The notes: generated from the letters alone by a model not told the origin. 64,000 nt of DNA from Paraburkholderia largidicola (GCF_013426895.1 NZ_AP023175.1:1984001-2048000), one strand, 5' to 3'. Shown: positions 1 to 8,610, numbered from the stretch's first letter. Numbers and translations are program-made.

Positions 1-966
1 CCGTTCGATCTGCCGCGGCAACGCCGCCCTCACACCTGCATCGTCATGCACGGCAAGCGCACGCAAATACTCCGTCTGCGCCCAGATCCGCTGCGTCGAA
101 TCCTTGACGCCACCCGCTTCGTCGAGCGCCGCATGCACGCCGCCCGTCGCTGCATCGACGCCGCGTTCGTGCGCGAACATAAACGCCCGCGCAAGCGCCT
201 CTCGCAAACCCGAACCGGCGAGCACATCGCCTGCCTGCCGCACGAGCCAGAACCATTCGAACTGATGCCCCGGCTCGAGCCGGTTGTCCGCACTACCCAC
301 CGGCAATTCAGCGATGCACCCCGTCGGCTGATGCACGAAAGTACGCGCAATCGCGTTACCGAGCTTCGCGAGCGACGTATCGAACGCAGCATCCTGGGTG
401 GCGGCGCGCGCCGCGAGCCATGCCTCCGTCAAATGCATCAGCGGGTTCTGCAGCGGCATGCCGTCCGTGGCCGAGAACCCGGCGTCGAGCGCGGCGTGCA
501 GCAGGCCATCACGGGCAGCGAAGCGGTCCTCGATCAGCGATGACGCGCGATGCACGATGTCCAGCGCATCGCGGTTGCCCGAACGCGCGCCATATTCCGC
601 GCAGGCGAACACGACGAACGCATGCGTGTACAGGTCCTTGGTGGTGTCGAGCGGCACGCCTTGTGCGTCCACACTATAGAACCATCCGCCATGCTTGCTG
701 TCCTGAAAGATATGGGTCAGCGACTCGAACAGGCGTTGTGCATGCTGCATCTCGCCTGCCAGCGCGAACACGAACATCTGCCGCGCGCACGCCATCGCGC
801 GGTAGCGGGTGACGGGCAGCGGGGTGCGGCCGTCGGCGGCGACGGCTTCGTACGGTAGCCCGAGCGCGGCGTTGAAACCCGGTCCTCGCCAGATCGGCAG
901 GATGACGTGCGCGAAATGCTCGCGCAGCGCGGCTGCGAGCTCAGGCGTCGATGCAGTTGCATTCAT
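1..966 (-). CDS. AGE family epimerase/isomerase, partial (C-terminus outside window)
   Basis: The reading frame is open from an ATG at 966 down to base 1, so 322 residues are visible and the C-terminus is missing. The product starts MNATASTPELAAALREHF and contains segments typical of the acylglucosamine 2-epimerase (AGE) / mannose isomerase family: an early WRGPGFNAALGLPYEA stretch, RYRAMACARQMFVFA, FEWFWLVRQAG and a TQRIWAQTEYLRA segment. These enzymes fold as an alpha/alpha six-barrel of about 400 residues and interconvert sugars such as mannose and fructose or N-acylhexosamines; the exact substrate cannot be read from sequence. No signal peptide is seen, so it is probably cytosolic. The family call is firm, the substrate unknown. 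Confidence 0.85.
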   Translation of the reverse strand, partial: MNATASTPELAAALREHFAHVILPIWRGPGFNAALGLPYEAVAADGRTPLPVTRYRAMACARQMFVFALAGEMQHAQRLFESLTHIFQDSKHGGWFYSVDAQGVPLDTTKDLYTHAFVVFACAEYGARSGNRDALDIVHRASSLIEDRFAARDGLLHAALDAGFSATDGMPLQNPLMHLTEAWLAARAATQDAAFDTSLAKLGNAIARTFVHQPTGCIAELPVGSADNRLEPGHQFEWFWLVRQAGDVLAGSGLREALARAFMFAHERGVDAATGGVHAALDEAGGVKDSTQRIWAQTEYLRALAVHDDAGVRAALPRQIER

Positions 967-1123
967 GGTGCGGAAAGTCGAGAAAGGAATAAGAGGCGTA
1001 CGCGCCGGTGTTCCAGCATAAGGCAAACGGCGCGCGCCGGGCAGCGGGGCGCAGGCGCCGTAAGACAACGGCAAAGGCGCGGGTAAAGACAAAGGCAACC
1101 GGCGACATCACAAGGAGAACAAT

Positions 1124-1810
1124 ATGATCGGCAATTTCGAACTCATTTCCCGCCTCGTGCTCGCGGCAGCACTCGGCAGCGTGATCGGCTTCGAACGCGA
1201 GCGGCTTTCGTGGGCGGCGGGGCTGCGCACACATATGCTCGTGTGCGTCGGCTCGACGCTCATCATGATCGTCTCGGCGTTCGGCTTCGCGGATGTGCTC
1301 GGCAACCAGCACATCGTGCTCGACCCGTCGCGGATCGCGGCGCAGGTCGTATCCGGCATCGGCTTTCTCGGCGCCGGGTCCATCCTGCTGCGCGGCGAGA
1401 TCATCCGCGGCCTGACGACGGCGGCGAGCCTGTGGTCCGTCGCCGCGATCGGGCTGGCCGTCGGCGGCGGATTGTACACGGCGTCGATCGCGGCGACGAT
1501 CATCATTCTGATCATCCTGGCCGGGATCAAACCGATCGAGAAGCGCTTCATCACGGTCAAGCAGCGCCGCCAGTTGTCAATGCTGGTCGAGCGCGGCTCG
1601 ATGACGTTTCATACGCTGCACGAGGCGCTCGGCCCGGCGAGCCCGCGCGTCAAGCAGTTCATCATGCAGCAGAGCGACGACGATCCGCAGATGGACGAAG
1701 TGACGATCACGCTGCACCGCGTGTCGTCGACGGAATATACGGCGATCTGCGGCCAGTTGCGCGCGATCCAGGGCGTGAAGGAGTTTCGGGACAATGGCGA
1801 GCCGGCGTAA
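1124..1810 (+). CDS. MgtC/SapB family inner-membrane protein
   Basis: The protein has 228 residues. The first 130 or so are strongly hydrophobic and contain the MgtC-family signature: GSVIGFERER near residue 20, then GLRTHMLVCVGSTLIM, GIGFLGAGSILL and GLTTAASLWSVAAIGLAVG. The last 70 residues are soluble (DEVTITLHRVSSTEYTAI) and resemble the ACT-like cytosolic tail of MgtC. MgtC proteins help bacteria grow in low magnesium and inside host cells, in part by restraining the F1Fo ATPase; whether this homologue does so is inference. An AAGGAGAA ribosome-binding site lies just upstream of the ATG. The gene stands alone and diverges from the epimerase gene. No magnesium-sensing leader was recognised in the 157 bases before it. 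Confidence 0.9.
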   Translation: MIGNFELISRLVLAAALGSVIGFERERLSWAAGLRTHMLVCVGSTLIMIVSAFGFADVLGNQHIVLDPSRIAAQVVSGIGFLGAGSILLRGEIIRGLTTAASLWSVAAIGLAVGGGLYTASIAATIIILIILAGIKPIEKRFITVKQRRQLSMLVERGSMTFHTLHEALGPASPRVKQFIMQQSDDDPQMDEVTITLHRVSSTEYTAICGQLRAIQGVKEFRDNGEPA

Positions 1811-2005
1811 ACGGGATCTACCTGTGATCGTCTGTCGATGGACGCCGCAGTGTGAGGCCATCGCGTGAAATGGCGTCGCAAAAAGCCTGCGATCCACTTC
1901 TGTGGCCCTCTTTGCATGAGACAATGCGGGCTCTAGAAAAATACCGACGGCAGCGGTGTCGGGCGCCTTGAACGGCGACGAACGCTGCCCTCCCGCTTTT
2001 CCTAC

Positions 2006-3262
2006 ATGGCAGATTCCGCAGAATCCACGATTTCCCGCCCGGCGCGCGCCCGTTCGCAGAATCGGCGCACGTCCACTGTCTCTCCAGAAACCGAAAACAA
2101 GCTTGCGCGCGCGGCACGCTCCGCGCAGCGTCTCGCGCAACTGAGCGATGCCGCACGCGACGGCGGCACGCTCGACCTCTTCCCCGACGACACCGCGCGC
2201 GCCGAGCAGCAGGCGATGAGTATCGACGTGCGGCAAGGCACGCTGCAGGGCTTCGAATTGCCCGATGTCGTGCTGGCGGCCGCCGGAGCGCCGGATGGCG
2301 TGGGCTTTGCGGCGGGTTCGGCGGAAGGGAAGGCTGCAGCGCGCGGGGCACGGGGCGCGGCGTCGTCGAAGGATCTTGCTGCCGCAGCCGATCCACATGA
2401 CGGGCAGATGGTGATCGATACGGAAGTGGGCGTGGCGGAGTCGGTTATCCCCGAAAATCTCGCTGAAGGACAAGCGCTGCGCGCTTCCGTCGACGACGGC
2501 GAAGTTGCGCCGGTGGCCACGAAACCGGCTCCGGAAGCGCCGACGCAGGCTGCGTCGCTGGCGGCGGCGAGCGTCGTGCGTAGCGTCGCGGCGTTGCGCC
2601 AGATCCCGCCGGCCTCAAACGCCGACGCTGCCGCCGATACCGAAAGCGCGAGTTCGCCTGTGACTGACGGTTTGGCCCAGCGCTCCGCGAACCCAGATAG
2701 CAAAACGGCACCGGCGGTTTCATCCGAAGCGTCGTCTACGCATGGCGCGAGCGCTGCGGCCTCGAACGCGCAGCCCGCGTCGTACGTTCCGCCGACGCCT
2801 ATGCCGACCGCGACGTACTCGCCCCGCGCCACGCCCGAACTGGATCACGCGCGCGCAACCGCGTTCGCCGATACGGTCGATGCGCTGTACGGCGTGATCG
2901 CCGACCAGCGCCGCGCCGCCGACGACCACACGCGGCGCATGAAGTGGATGCTGACGATCGTCGTCTGCGCATTGCTGATGACGATCGCGATCGGTATTGC
3001 GCAGACGCTGTTGCTGTTCCGCCTCTCACACCAGTCGACCGCGCACGAACAGCGCATCGAGCAGATGATGCTGAACCAGCAGGCCACGCTGGCGACGCTG
3101 CTCGACACTGATTCGTCGACCACGAGCCTTCCTGTCAGCGTCCAGGCTCCGGCGGCGCCCGCAACGCCGGCACCCACCGCGCCGACGGCAACGAAGGCGG
3201 CCGAAACGCACATGGCGCACGCGCAGCACGTTCAGAAGCGCAAGTCAGCGCACACTCACTAA
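2006..3262 (+). CDS. Hypothetical Ala-rich protein with one C-proximal membrane segment
   Basis: The product has 418 residues and I do not recognise a named domain. Residues 1-270 are low-complexity, rich in Ala, Pro, Ser and Glu, and probably disordered. Around residues 285-310 there is a short helix-forming stretch (FADTVDALYGVIADQRRAA), then one transmembrane segment near 313-335 (WMLTIVVCALLMTIAIGIAQ), a short amphipathic region (HEQRIEQMMLNQQATLATLL) and a Pro/Ala/His-rich tail. The layout suggests a single-pass inner-membrane protein with a long cytoplasmic N-terminus. The ATG at 2006 is the first in frame. Similar Ala-rich proteins occur in Burkholderiaceae, but I know no function for them. 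Confidence 0.7.
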   Translation: MADSAESTISRPARARSQNRRTSTVSPETENKLARAARSAQRLAQLSDAARDGGTLDLFPDDTARAEQQAMSIDVRQGTLQGFELPDVVLAAAGAPDGVGFAAGSAEGKAAARGARGAASSKDLAAAADPHDGQMVIDTEVGVAESVIPENLAEGQALRASVDDGEVAPVATKPAPEAPTQAASLAAASVVRSVAALRQIPPASNADAAADTESASSPVTDGLAQRSANPDSKTAPAVSSEASSTHGASAAASNAQPASYVPPTPMPTATYSPRATPELDHARATAFADTVDALYGVIADQRRAADDHTRRMKWMLTIVVCALLMTIAIGIAQTLLLFRLSHQSTAHEQRIEQMMLNQQATLATLLDTDSSTTSLPVSVQAPAAPATPAPTAPTATKAAETHMAHAQHVQKRKSAHTH

Positions 3263-3268
3263 GCTCTG

Positions 3269-3302
3269 AACCCGTCGCGTGCGGAGCCACGCCACGGGGT
3301 TT
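3269..3302 (+). terminator. Imperfect terminator hairpin after the Ala-rich protein gene
   Basis: Seven bases after the stop codon, AACCCGTCGCGTG can pair imperfectly with CACGCCACGGGGTT across a six-base loop, followed by TTCTCC. The hairpin is GC-rich but the following T-run is weak, so this is only a probable intrinsic terminator. Confidence 0.45.
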
Positions 3303-3545
3303 CTCCATTTCCAGCCCTAAAGCCGGCGCCCCTAGCGCCGCCGCTCGCCCAACAGCTGAAACAGCGCGCAACTAACTGTCTGTCACGGGGCGCGCCACGA
3401 ACAGCCCGCTGCGACACCGTTGCATCCGCACATCAGCCTTGCCAAAAACAGGGGCGGGTCTGGAAGCCGCATGCTACGGACGTGTTGCGTCGCAATATCG
3501 CCAGAAAGTCCCTGCGGCGAATGACCACACCGAAAAAATGCTGCA

Positions 3546-3600
3546 TTGCACTAGCTTTCGGCTAGGGAAAACCCTATACTTCTTGGTAAGGGAAAACCCT
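3546..3600 (+). promoter_or_regulatory. Promoter with two AGGGAAAACCCT boxes upstream of a 52-residue gene
   Basis: Two identical 12-bp sequences, AGGGAAAACCCT, lie at 3564-3575 and 3589-3600. Each is an inverted repeat of AGGG and CCCT around AAAA, and their starts are 25 bp apart. A TATACT hexamer at 3575-3580 sits between them and could be a -10 element; TAGCTT at 3552-3557 is 17 bp upstream of it but is a poor -35, as expected for an activated promoter. The second box would fall near the transcription start. The ATG at 3627 follows 26 bases later. The arrangement implies binding by a dimeric regulator; its identity is unknown to me. Confidence 0.55.
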
Positions 3601-3626
3601 GAATCACCAACCAACCGGGAGTCGCC

Positions 3627-3785
3627 ATGAACTATCTTTTCGCGTTGTTCCAAAAGGTTAGCGACCTCTTCGCGTCGCCCCACTTGCCTCTGGATTCGGA
3701 TTATTCGTACGAAGCACGTCACCGCGAAGCGGAGCGTGTTCGCAAGTCGCAATCAACCTTGTTCGGCATCCGTCTGACCGACTAA
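3627..3785 (+). CDS. Small protein of 52 residues, unknown function
   Basis: The ORF runs from an ATG at 3627 to TAA at 3783-3785 and is preceded by CCGGGAG at a suitable distance. The product starts MNYLFALFQKVSDLF, an amphipathic helix, continues with PLDSDYSYEARHREAERVRK and ends SQSTLFGIRLTD. It has no signal peptide or cysteine. Small proteins of this shape (short amphipathic helix, then a charged R/E-rich helix) are common in Burkholderiaceae, some grouped under DUF names such as DUF3563, but I cannot assign this one securely. A clear promoter region in front and a strong intrinsic terminator behind argue that it is a real, independently transcribed gene. Confidence 0.75.
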   Translation: MNYLFALFQKVSDLFASPHLPLDSDYSYEARHREAERVRKSQSTLFGIRLTD

Positions 3786-3856
3786 TCGGCAAGACGTCCA
3801 ACATCAAGAAGACGTTGTACTGCGCATCTCGCCGCCATCCAGAAGCGGCGAAACTG

Positions 3857-3888
3857 AAAAGCCCGGCCTGGCCGGGCTTTTGTTTTTT
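3857..3888 (+). terminator. Strong intrinsic terminator after the 52-residue gene
   Basis: AAAAGCCCGGCC pairs with GGCCGGGCTTTT almost without a loop, and the strand continues TGTTTTTT. The GC-rich stem plus T-run is a textbook rho-independent terminator, 70 bases beyond the stop codon. Confidence 0.85.
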
Positions 3889-4233
3889 CGGCCCTGGACA
3901 GCCACCAGCGCAGATGAAAAGCGCCCCCCGGTCGTTGCGCGCACCGTCGTAATCGCTCGCCGATTATTTCCACGCCGAAATGAATGTAACAGCGGTTTGT
4001 GGGATGCAGACACATCGCGCATCGCCAAACTGCATACAGCCTTGTGAAAACACGGCAATTCCCTGCGAGCACCCGTATTCGTCGCCTGCTACTTATGAAA
4101 TGTGCGCTTACAAGTCCTCACGTCTGTGAAAGGTCTGCGCCGCTAAAGTGGGTCTCAAGCGAACGGCGAATCTCAAGACCGTCCCGGTCGATCCAGCCAT
4201 CGCTCGCAACGAAACTCGAAAGGGAGAATAGCC
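3889..4233. other. Intergenic region without a recognisable gene
   Basis: About 345 bases between the terminator and the small secreted protein gene. No ORF with convincing coding character is seen on either strand. The stretch must hold the promoter of the downstream gene, whose ribosome-binding site GAAAGGGAGAA precedes the ATG at 4234. I could not pick out confident -35/-10 hexamers. Confidence 0.5.
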
Positions 4234-4530
4234 ATGAATGCCATCAAGAAGACTTCGCGTACGATCGTCGCCGCGCTGATCGCTGGCGGCGCACTGCTCG
4301 GCGCCGGTAGCGCCTTCGCGCAATACGCACCGGTGCACACGCCGCCGCCCGCTTATGCGCAACCGCACATGATGCCGGTGGGCGTGCAGGTCAACATCGG
4401 CTGGCACGGCGACCGTTACTACGACGGCCACCGCTACTGGGCGCACGACGACTGGATGCGTCATCACCCGCACGACCGCGACCCGTACCACGATCACGGC
4501 CACCGCCCGCCGCCGGCGCGCTACTACTGA
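4234..4530 (+). CDS. Small secreted His/Tyr/Pro-rich protein
   Basis: The product has 98 residues. It starts with a clear Sec signal peptide (MNAIKKTSRTIVAALIAGGA, cleavage probably after GSAFA near residue 29). The mature part is only about 68 residues and is rich in His, Tyr, Asp and Pro, with runs such as YYDGHRYWAHDDWMRHHPHD and HDHGHRPPPARYY at the C-terminus. The many histidines and acidic residues suggest metal binding in the periplasm or at the surface, but that is inference. Short secreted proteins of this composition are frequent in Burkholderiaceae as uncharacterised proteins. A GAAAGGGAGAA ribosome-binding site supports the start. Confidence 0.8.
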   Translation: MNAIKKTSRTIVAALIAGGALLGAGSAFAQYAPVHTPPPAYAQPHMMPVGVQVNIGWHGDRYYDGHRYWAHDDWMRHHPHDRDPYHDHGHRPPPARYY

Positions 4531-4581
4531 TCGGCTGACGGCAGCCACCGCGTCGCCTGATACGGCGCGGCGCGGATGACC

Positions 4582-4613
4582 AGGGCCGGCCGCTCGCAAG
4601 AGCGCGCCGGCCT
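4582..4613 (+). terminator. Long GC-rich hairpin downstream of the small secreted protein gene
   Basis: AGGGCCGGC and CGCTC pair with GAGCG and GCCGGCCTT around a GCAA tetraloop, about 50 bases after the stop codon. The stem is very stable, but only TTGT follows, so termination is likely rather than certain. Confidence 0.55.
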
Positions 4614-4690
4614 TGTCGCATCCGGCGTCGAAAAAATGTGTGCTGCGCTATGCTTGTGAGCTTCGACGGACAACACATACAGAACGGGGA

Positions 4691-5620
4691 ATGGGTTTGA
4701 GCAAGCCAGTCGTAGGCGTGGTGGGAACGGGATTGATGGGCGTCGGCATTGCGACGCAAAGTGCGTTGCACGGCCACAGGACGATCGTCCATGACGTCGA
4801 TCCGGCGCGGCTCGAAAGCGTCGCGCCGAAAGCGCGAGCCGTGCTCGACGAACTGATCGACGCGGGCCGCATCGACGGGAAGACAAAAGAAGACGCCCTG
4901 TCGCGCATCGAAACGAGCGCCTCGCTCGACGCCATGGCCAACGCGCATATCGTGATCGAAGCGATTCCCGAAGTGCTCGATCTGAAGCACCGCCTCTACG
5001 CACAGTTGAATGATGTGCTGCGCGAGGACGCGATCCTCGCCAGCAACACGAGCGGCTTCCCGCCCGATCAGTTGACCGCGCCGCTGCGCGCGCCGGAACG
5101 TTTTCTGATCGCCCATTTCTGGAATCCGCCGCATATGATCCCGCTCGTCGAAGTCGTGCCTGGCAGCGACACGGCGCAGCACGCAATCGACACGACCGTC
5201 GCGTTGATGCACGCCATCGGCATGGAGCCGGTCGTGTTGTCGAAAGCGATTCCGGGCTTCGTCGGCAACCGGCTGCAATTCGCGGTGCTGCGCGAGGCGC
5301 TGAACATCGTGCGCTCGGGCGCGGCGACGCCCGATGTCGTCGACCGCGTGATGAAGTCGTCGCTCGGCAAGCGCTGGGGTATCGTTGGGCCGTTCGAAGG
5401 GGCGGACATGGGCGGCCTCGATACCTTCGTCGATATCAGCACGCATCTGATGCCCGCGCTCGCCAAAGATGAAGACGTGCTCGATCTGCTGCGCGAGCAC
5501 GTGCAGGCGGGACGCGTCGGCGTGCGCAGCGGCGCGGGCTTTTACGACTGGGACGACGCGCAGACCGCGAAGGTCAAGGCGGGACGCAGGCGCGTGATCC
5601 AGGGCAACGGAAAGAACTGA
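4691..5620 (+). CDS. 3-hydroxyacyl-CoA dehydrogenase family protein (NAD-dependent)
   Basis: The product has about 309 residues from the ATG at 4691. It opens with the dinucleotide-binding fold VVGVVGTGLMGVGIA (GxGxxG), then VIEAIPEVLDLKHRLYAQL and NTSGFPPDQLTA, and HFWNPPHMIPLVEVVPG, which carries the catalytic-type His. The C-terminal dimerisation domain has GFVGNRLQFAVLREALNIV and ends with RSGAGFYDW. This matches single-domain 3-hydroxyacyl-CoA dehydrogenases of the 3-hydroxybutyryl-CoA dehydrogenase / lambda-crystallin group, which oxidise L-3-hydroxyacyl-CoA or related hydroxy acids with NAD. GGGGA directly abuts the ATG, so a TTG at 4697 (spacing six) may be the true start. A flavin reductase gene follows after 36 bases, probably co-transcribed. 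The substrate is unknown. Confidence 0.85.
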   Translation: MGLSKPVVGVVGTGLMGVGIATQSALHGHRTIVHDVDPARLESVAPKARAVLDELIDAGRIDGKTKEDALSRIETSASLDAMANAHIVIEAIPEVLDLKHRLYAQLNDVLREDAILASNTSGFPPDQLTAPLRAPERFLIAHFWNPPHMIPLVEVVPGSDTAQHAIDTTVALMHAIGMEPVVLSKAIPGFVGNRLQFAVLREALNIVRSGAATPDVVDRVMKSSLGKRWGIVGPFEGADMGGLDTFVDISTHLMPALAKDEDVLDLLREHVQAGRVGVRSGAGFYDWDDAQTAKVKAGRRRVIQGNGKN

Positions 5621-5656
5621 GCAGCACGCACGGTCAATCACAACGAGAGCGACATC

Positions 5657-6271
5657 ATGTCGAACGTCTATTTCTACGATCCAGCCAGCGGCCACGGCCT
5701 GCCTCACGACCCGTTCAAGGCGATCGTCGCGCCACGCCTGATCGGCTGGGTTTCGACGCGCGCGGCGAGCGGCCAGCTGAATCTTGCTCCGTACAGCTTC
5801 TTCGGCGCATTTTCGACCTTTCCTTCGATCATCGGATTCGCGAGCGAAGGCCGTAAGGACAGCATCCGCAATATCGAAGAGACACGCGAGTTCGTCTGGA
5901 ATCTGGCGACGCGTCCGCTCGCCGAGCAGATGAACCGCACGTCGGCGCCCGTTGCGGCGGACGTCGACGAGTTTCAGTTATCGGGGCTCACGCCTGTCGC
6001 GGGGCGCAACGTGTCGGTGCCGCATGTCGGCGAATCGCCTGCCGCGCTCGAATGCAAGCTGCTGCAGATCGTGCAGTTGCACGATCTGAGCGGCAAGCCG
6101 ATGGACAACTGGCTCGCGCTCGGACAGGTGGTCGGCGTGCACATCCAGAACGCGTATCTGAAGGACGGCCTGTTCGACACGCACGCCGCGCAGCCGATCA
6201 TGCGCGCGGGTTATCGCGCCGACTACGCGCAGATCGGCGAGATGTTCCAGATGATTCGTCCGACGTCCTGA
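5657..6271 (+). CDS. Flavin reductase family protein (FMN-binding split barrel)
   Basis: The product has 204 residues and follows the flavin reductase-like / FMN-binding split-barrel pattern: PRLIGWVSTRAASGQLNLAP near residues 27-46, then SFFGAFSTFPSIIGFAS, RKDSIRNIEETREFVWNL and the later ECKLLQIVQLHDLSG and ALGQVVGVHI strands. This family binds FMN and either reduces free flavin with NAD(P)H for a partner monooxygenase or acts in other flavin redox steps. A conserved pairing with 3-hydroxyacyl-CoA-type dehydrogenases suggests a short catabolic step, but no monooxygenase partner is visible here. The gene lies 36 bases after the dehydrogenase gene and ends about 30 bases before the convergent PHA depolymerase gene. 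Confidence 0.85.
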   Translation: MSNVYFYDPASGHGLPHDPFKAIVAPRLIGWVSTRAASGQLNLAPYSFFGAFSTFPSIIGFASEGRKDSIRNIEETREFVWNLATRPLAEQMNRTSAPVAADVDEFQLSGLTPVAGRNVSVPHVGESPAALECKLLQIVQLHDLSGKPMDNWLALGQVVGVHIQNAYLKDGLFDTHAAQPIMRAGYRADYAQIGEMFQMIRPTS

Positions 6272-6301
6272 TTCCCTGAGTATCGACAGCCGCCACGAAA
6301 C

Positions 6302-7684
6302 TCATTCGGTGGCGGCTTCGTCGGACGACAGATCGACGTCGACCGCTTCCGTGGCGGCGGGCGTCGTGCCCGCCGGCGTCGTCGGGCTCGACGCCGCTGC
6401 CGGCGCGAGCGTCAGCGACGACTGCGCGCCGCGCGTGCTCACAGGCACGGCGCGCGGCTCGTTGTCGTGAATCACGGCGCGGATGCGCGGGTAAATCTGC
6501 CGCTCCCAGCGCTGCCCGTTGAACACGCCATAGTGCCCGACGCCCGTCTGCACATGATGCGTCTTCAGATACGGCCGCAGCTTTTCGCACAGATCCTGCG
6601 CCGCGAGTGTCTGCCCGACGGCGCAGATATCGTCGCGCTCGCCTTCCACCGTGAAAAGCGCGGTGCGCCTGATCTTCGACGGCTCGACGCGCCGTCCCCT
6701 CACTTCCAGTTCATGCAGCGGCAGCGCGTGCCGCTGAAACACGGTATCGACGGTTTCGAGGTAGAAGTCCGCCGTCAGGTCCATTGTCGCGAAGTATTCT
6801 TCGTAGAAGACGCGGATCGCTTCCGCCTTCTCCGGATTGCCCTTCGAGCGCTCGTGATACATCGTTTCGAACGACTCCAGATGCCGTTCGAGATTCATCG
6901 ACATGAACGCGTTCAGTTGCACGAAGCCCGGATAGACGCGCCGGAACGCGCCCTGAAAACCGAACGGCACCGCGCTGATCAGATTCTGCTCGAACCATTC
7001 GATCGGTTTGCTCTTTGCCAGCTCGTTGACGCGCGTCGGGTTGACGCGCGTGTCGATCGGGCCGGCCATCAGCGTCATGCTGGCGGGCTGCGCGGGATGG
7101 TCGTCGGCGGCCATCAGCGCGACGGCGGCGAGTGCGGCAACGGTCGGCTGACAGACTGCGAGCAGATGCGTGCCCTGGCCGATCGTGTCGGTGAAGTCGA
7201 TCACATGCTGCACGAACTCGTCGAAACCGAAGCGACCCGCCGAAAGCGGCACATCGCGCGGGTTATGCCAGTCGGTAATGTAGACGTCGTGTTCGGCGAG
7301 CATCGTGCGGACCGTGCCGCGCAGCAGCGTCGCGAAGTGGCCCGACATCGGCGCAATCACCAGCACGCGCGGTTGCGGCACGTCGAACGAGGCTTGCTTG
7401 CGGAAATGCAGCAGCGAGCAGAAGGGCGTCGACTGCGCGACTTCTTCGAGCACTTCGACGGGTTGCCCTTCGACCTCGACGCTATCGATACCGAACGGCG
7501 GGCGCACATGCGTGAGGCCGGCGAGCGTGACCAATTCGGCCGATGCGCGCAGCGTCCGGCCGGATGGCGTGGCGGCGTAGTCGGGCCACGCGTCGAGCGC
7601 GCCTTGCATGAGCGATGCGCCGTGGCGCAACGGCAGCATGAAGTTGGCGAACGCCTGGTACGCCGGATAAGCGAGCGGATTCAT
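6302..7684 (-). CDS. phaZ: Intracellular polyhydroxyalkanoate depolymerase
   Basis: The product has 460 residues from an ATG at 7684 (MNPLAYPAYQAFANFMLPLR). It shows the layout of the PhaZ1-type intracellular PHB depolymerases of Ralstonia and Burkholderia: RVLVIAPMSGHFATLLRGTV, DVYITDWHNPRDVPL, and the nucleophile region LLAVCQPTVAALAAVALM, where Cys near residue 178 replaces the serine of a lipase box. GVGHYGVFNGQRW near the C-terminus supplies the His. The enzyme degrades stored poly-3-hydroxybutyrate granules to oligomers or monomers. It has no signal peptide. The last 45 residues are Ala/Thr/Pro-rich and probably disordered. An upstream in-frame extension exists but has no conserved sequence, so the ATG at 7684 was chosen. 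Confidence 0.9.
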   Translation of the reverse strand: MNPLAYPAYQAFANFMLPLRHGASLMQGALDAWPDYAATPSGRTLRASAELVTLAGLTHVRPPFGIDSVEVEGQPVEVLEEVAQSTPFCSLLHFRKQASFDVPQPRVLVIAPMSGHFATLLRGTVRTMLAEHDVYITDWHNPRDVPLSAGRFGFDEFVQHVIDFTDTIGQGTHLLAVCQPTVAALAAVALMAADDHPAQPASMTLMAGPIDTRVNPTRVNELAKSKPIEWFEQNLISAVPFGFQGAFRRVYPGFVQLNAFMSMNLERHLESFETMYHERSKGNPEKAEAIRVFYEEYFATMDLTADFYLETVDTVFQRHALPLHELEVRGRRVEPSKIRRTALFTVEGERDDICAVGQTLAAQDLCEKLRPYLKTHHVQTGVGHYGVFNGQRWERQIYPRIRAVIHDNEPRAVPVSTRGAQSSLTLAPAAASSPTTPAGTTPAATEAVDVDLSSDEAATE

Positions 7685-7906
7685 GGCTTTCGCAGAATGA
7701 GAACGTGAGGGAATGAGAGGCAAGTCATATGCCAGTGGGGCCGCACGTGCGCGTCGGCGGAATGGGCTGCTGCGGGGACGCGTTGGCATAGCATTTGCGC
7801 GCCTTTGCGCAAGGTGCCGGTTCTGCCGCGAATTGGTGCGTGTGTGCACAGTATCGTGCGTCCCGGGTCGCATACCGTTGTGCGATGTTCGTTCGAGGAG
7901 CGAGAT

Positions 7907-8578
7907 ATGCCTGAGTCGAAATCGATGGCCGGTACGACGCTGACGATCAGCAGCCACAACTATTCTTCGTGGTCGCTGCGCGGCTGGCTGCTGGCCAGGT
8001 TCAGCGGCCTGGCGTTCGATGAGATCGTGATGCCGGTGGATGATCCCGCTGCGCGGGCTGAACTGCTATTGCTGTCGCCGTCGATTCTTGTGCCGTGTCT
8101 CGTGCATGATGGGATCAAGGTGTGGGATACGTTGGCTATCGCCGAGTATCTGAATGAAGTGCGTCCTGAAGCTGGGCTGTTGCCGAAGGATCGTAAGGCG
8201 CGTGCGCATTGCCGTGCTATCTGCGGGGAGATGCATTCGGGCTTTGGGTCGTTGCGGTCGGCGTTGCCGATGAATCTGAAAGCGCACTTTCCTGGGTTCA
8301 AGGTGTGGGCGCGGGCGCAGTCGGATATCGATCGGATTGTCACGATCTGGCGTGAGTGTCTGGAGGAGTACGGTGGGCCGTATCTATTTGGCGAGCTCAG
8401 CGCTGCGGATGCGATGTATGCGCCTGTTGTGACACGCTTTGTCACGTATGACGTGCAGCTCGATCCGGATATCGTTGCGTATGGGCAGAGGATTCTTGCG
8501 TTGCCTGAGATGCAGCAGTGGATTGCTGAAGCGCAGCAGGAGGTCGATGAGATCGATGAGCTTGATGTGGAGTTTTAG
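7907..8578 (+). CDS. Glutathione S-transferase family protein
   Basis: The product has 223 residues starting MPESKSMAGTTLTISSHNYS at the ATG at 7907, with GAGGAGCGAG as ribosome-binding site. The N-terminal thioredoxin fold contains SWSLRGWLLARFSGLAFDEI, a Ser/Trp pair typical of bacterial GSTs, then SPSILVPCLVHDG with the cis-Pro that contacts glutathione, and VWDTLAIAEYLNEVRPEAGLL. The helical C-terminal domain includes LFGELSAADAMYAPVVTRF, the conserved N-capping motif of the family. It is a cytosolic enzyme probably involved in detoxification or thiol chemistry; its substrate is unknown. It diverges from phaZ. Downstream lies a large palindromic repeat. Confidence 0.9.
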   Translation: MPESKSMAGTTLTISSHNYSSWSLRGWLLARFSGLAFDEIVMPVDDPAARAELLLLSPSILVPCLVHDGIKVWDTLAIAEYLNEVRPEAGLLPKDRKARAHCRAICGEMHSGFGSLRSALPMNLKAHFPGFKVWARAQSDIDRIVTIWRECLEEYGGPYLFGELSAADAMYAPVVTRFVTYDVQLDPDIVAYGQRILALPEMQQWIAEAQQEVDEIDELDVEF

Positions 8579-8610
8579 GCGCTGGGCGCGCGGGGGTTTG
8601 AGAGGTTTTG

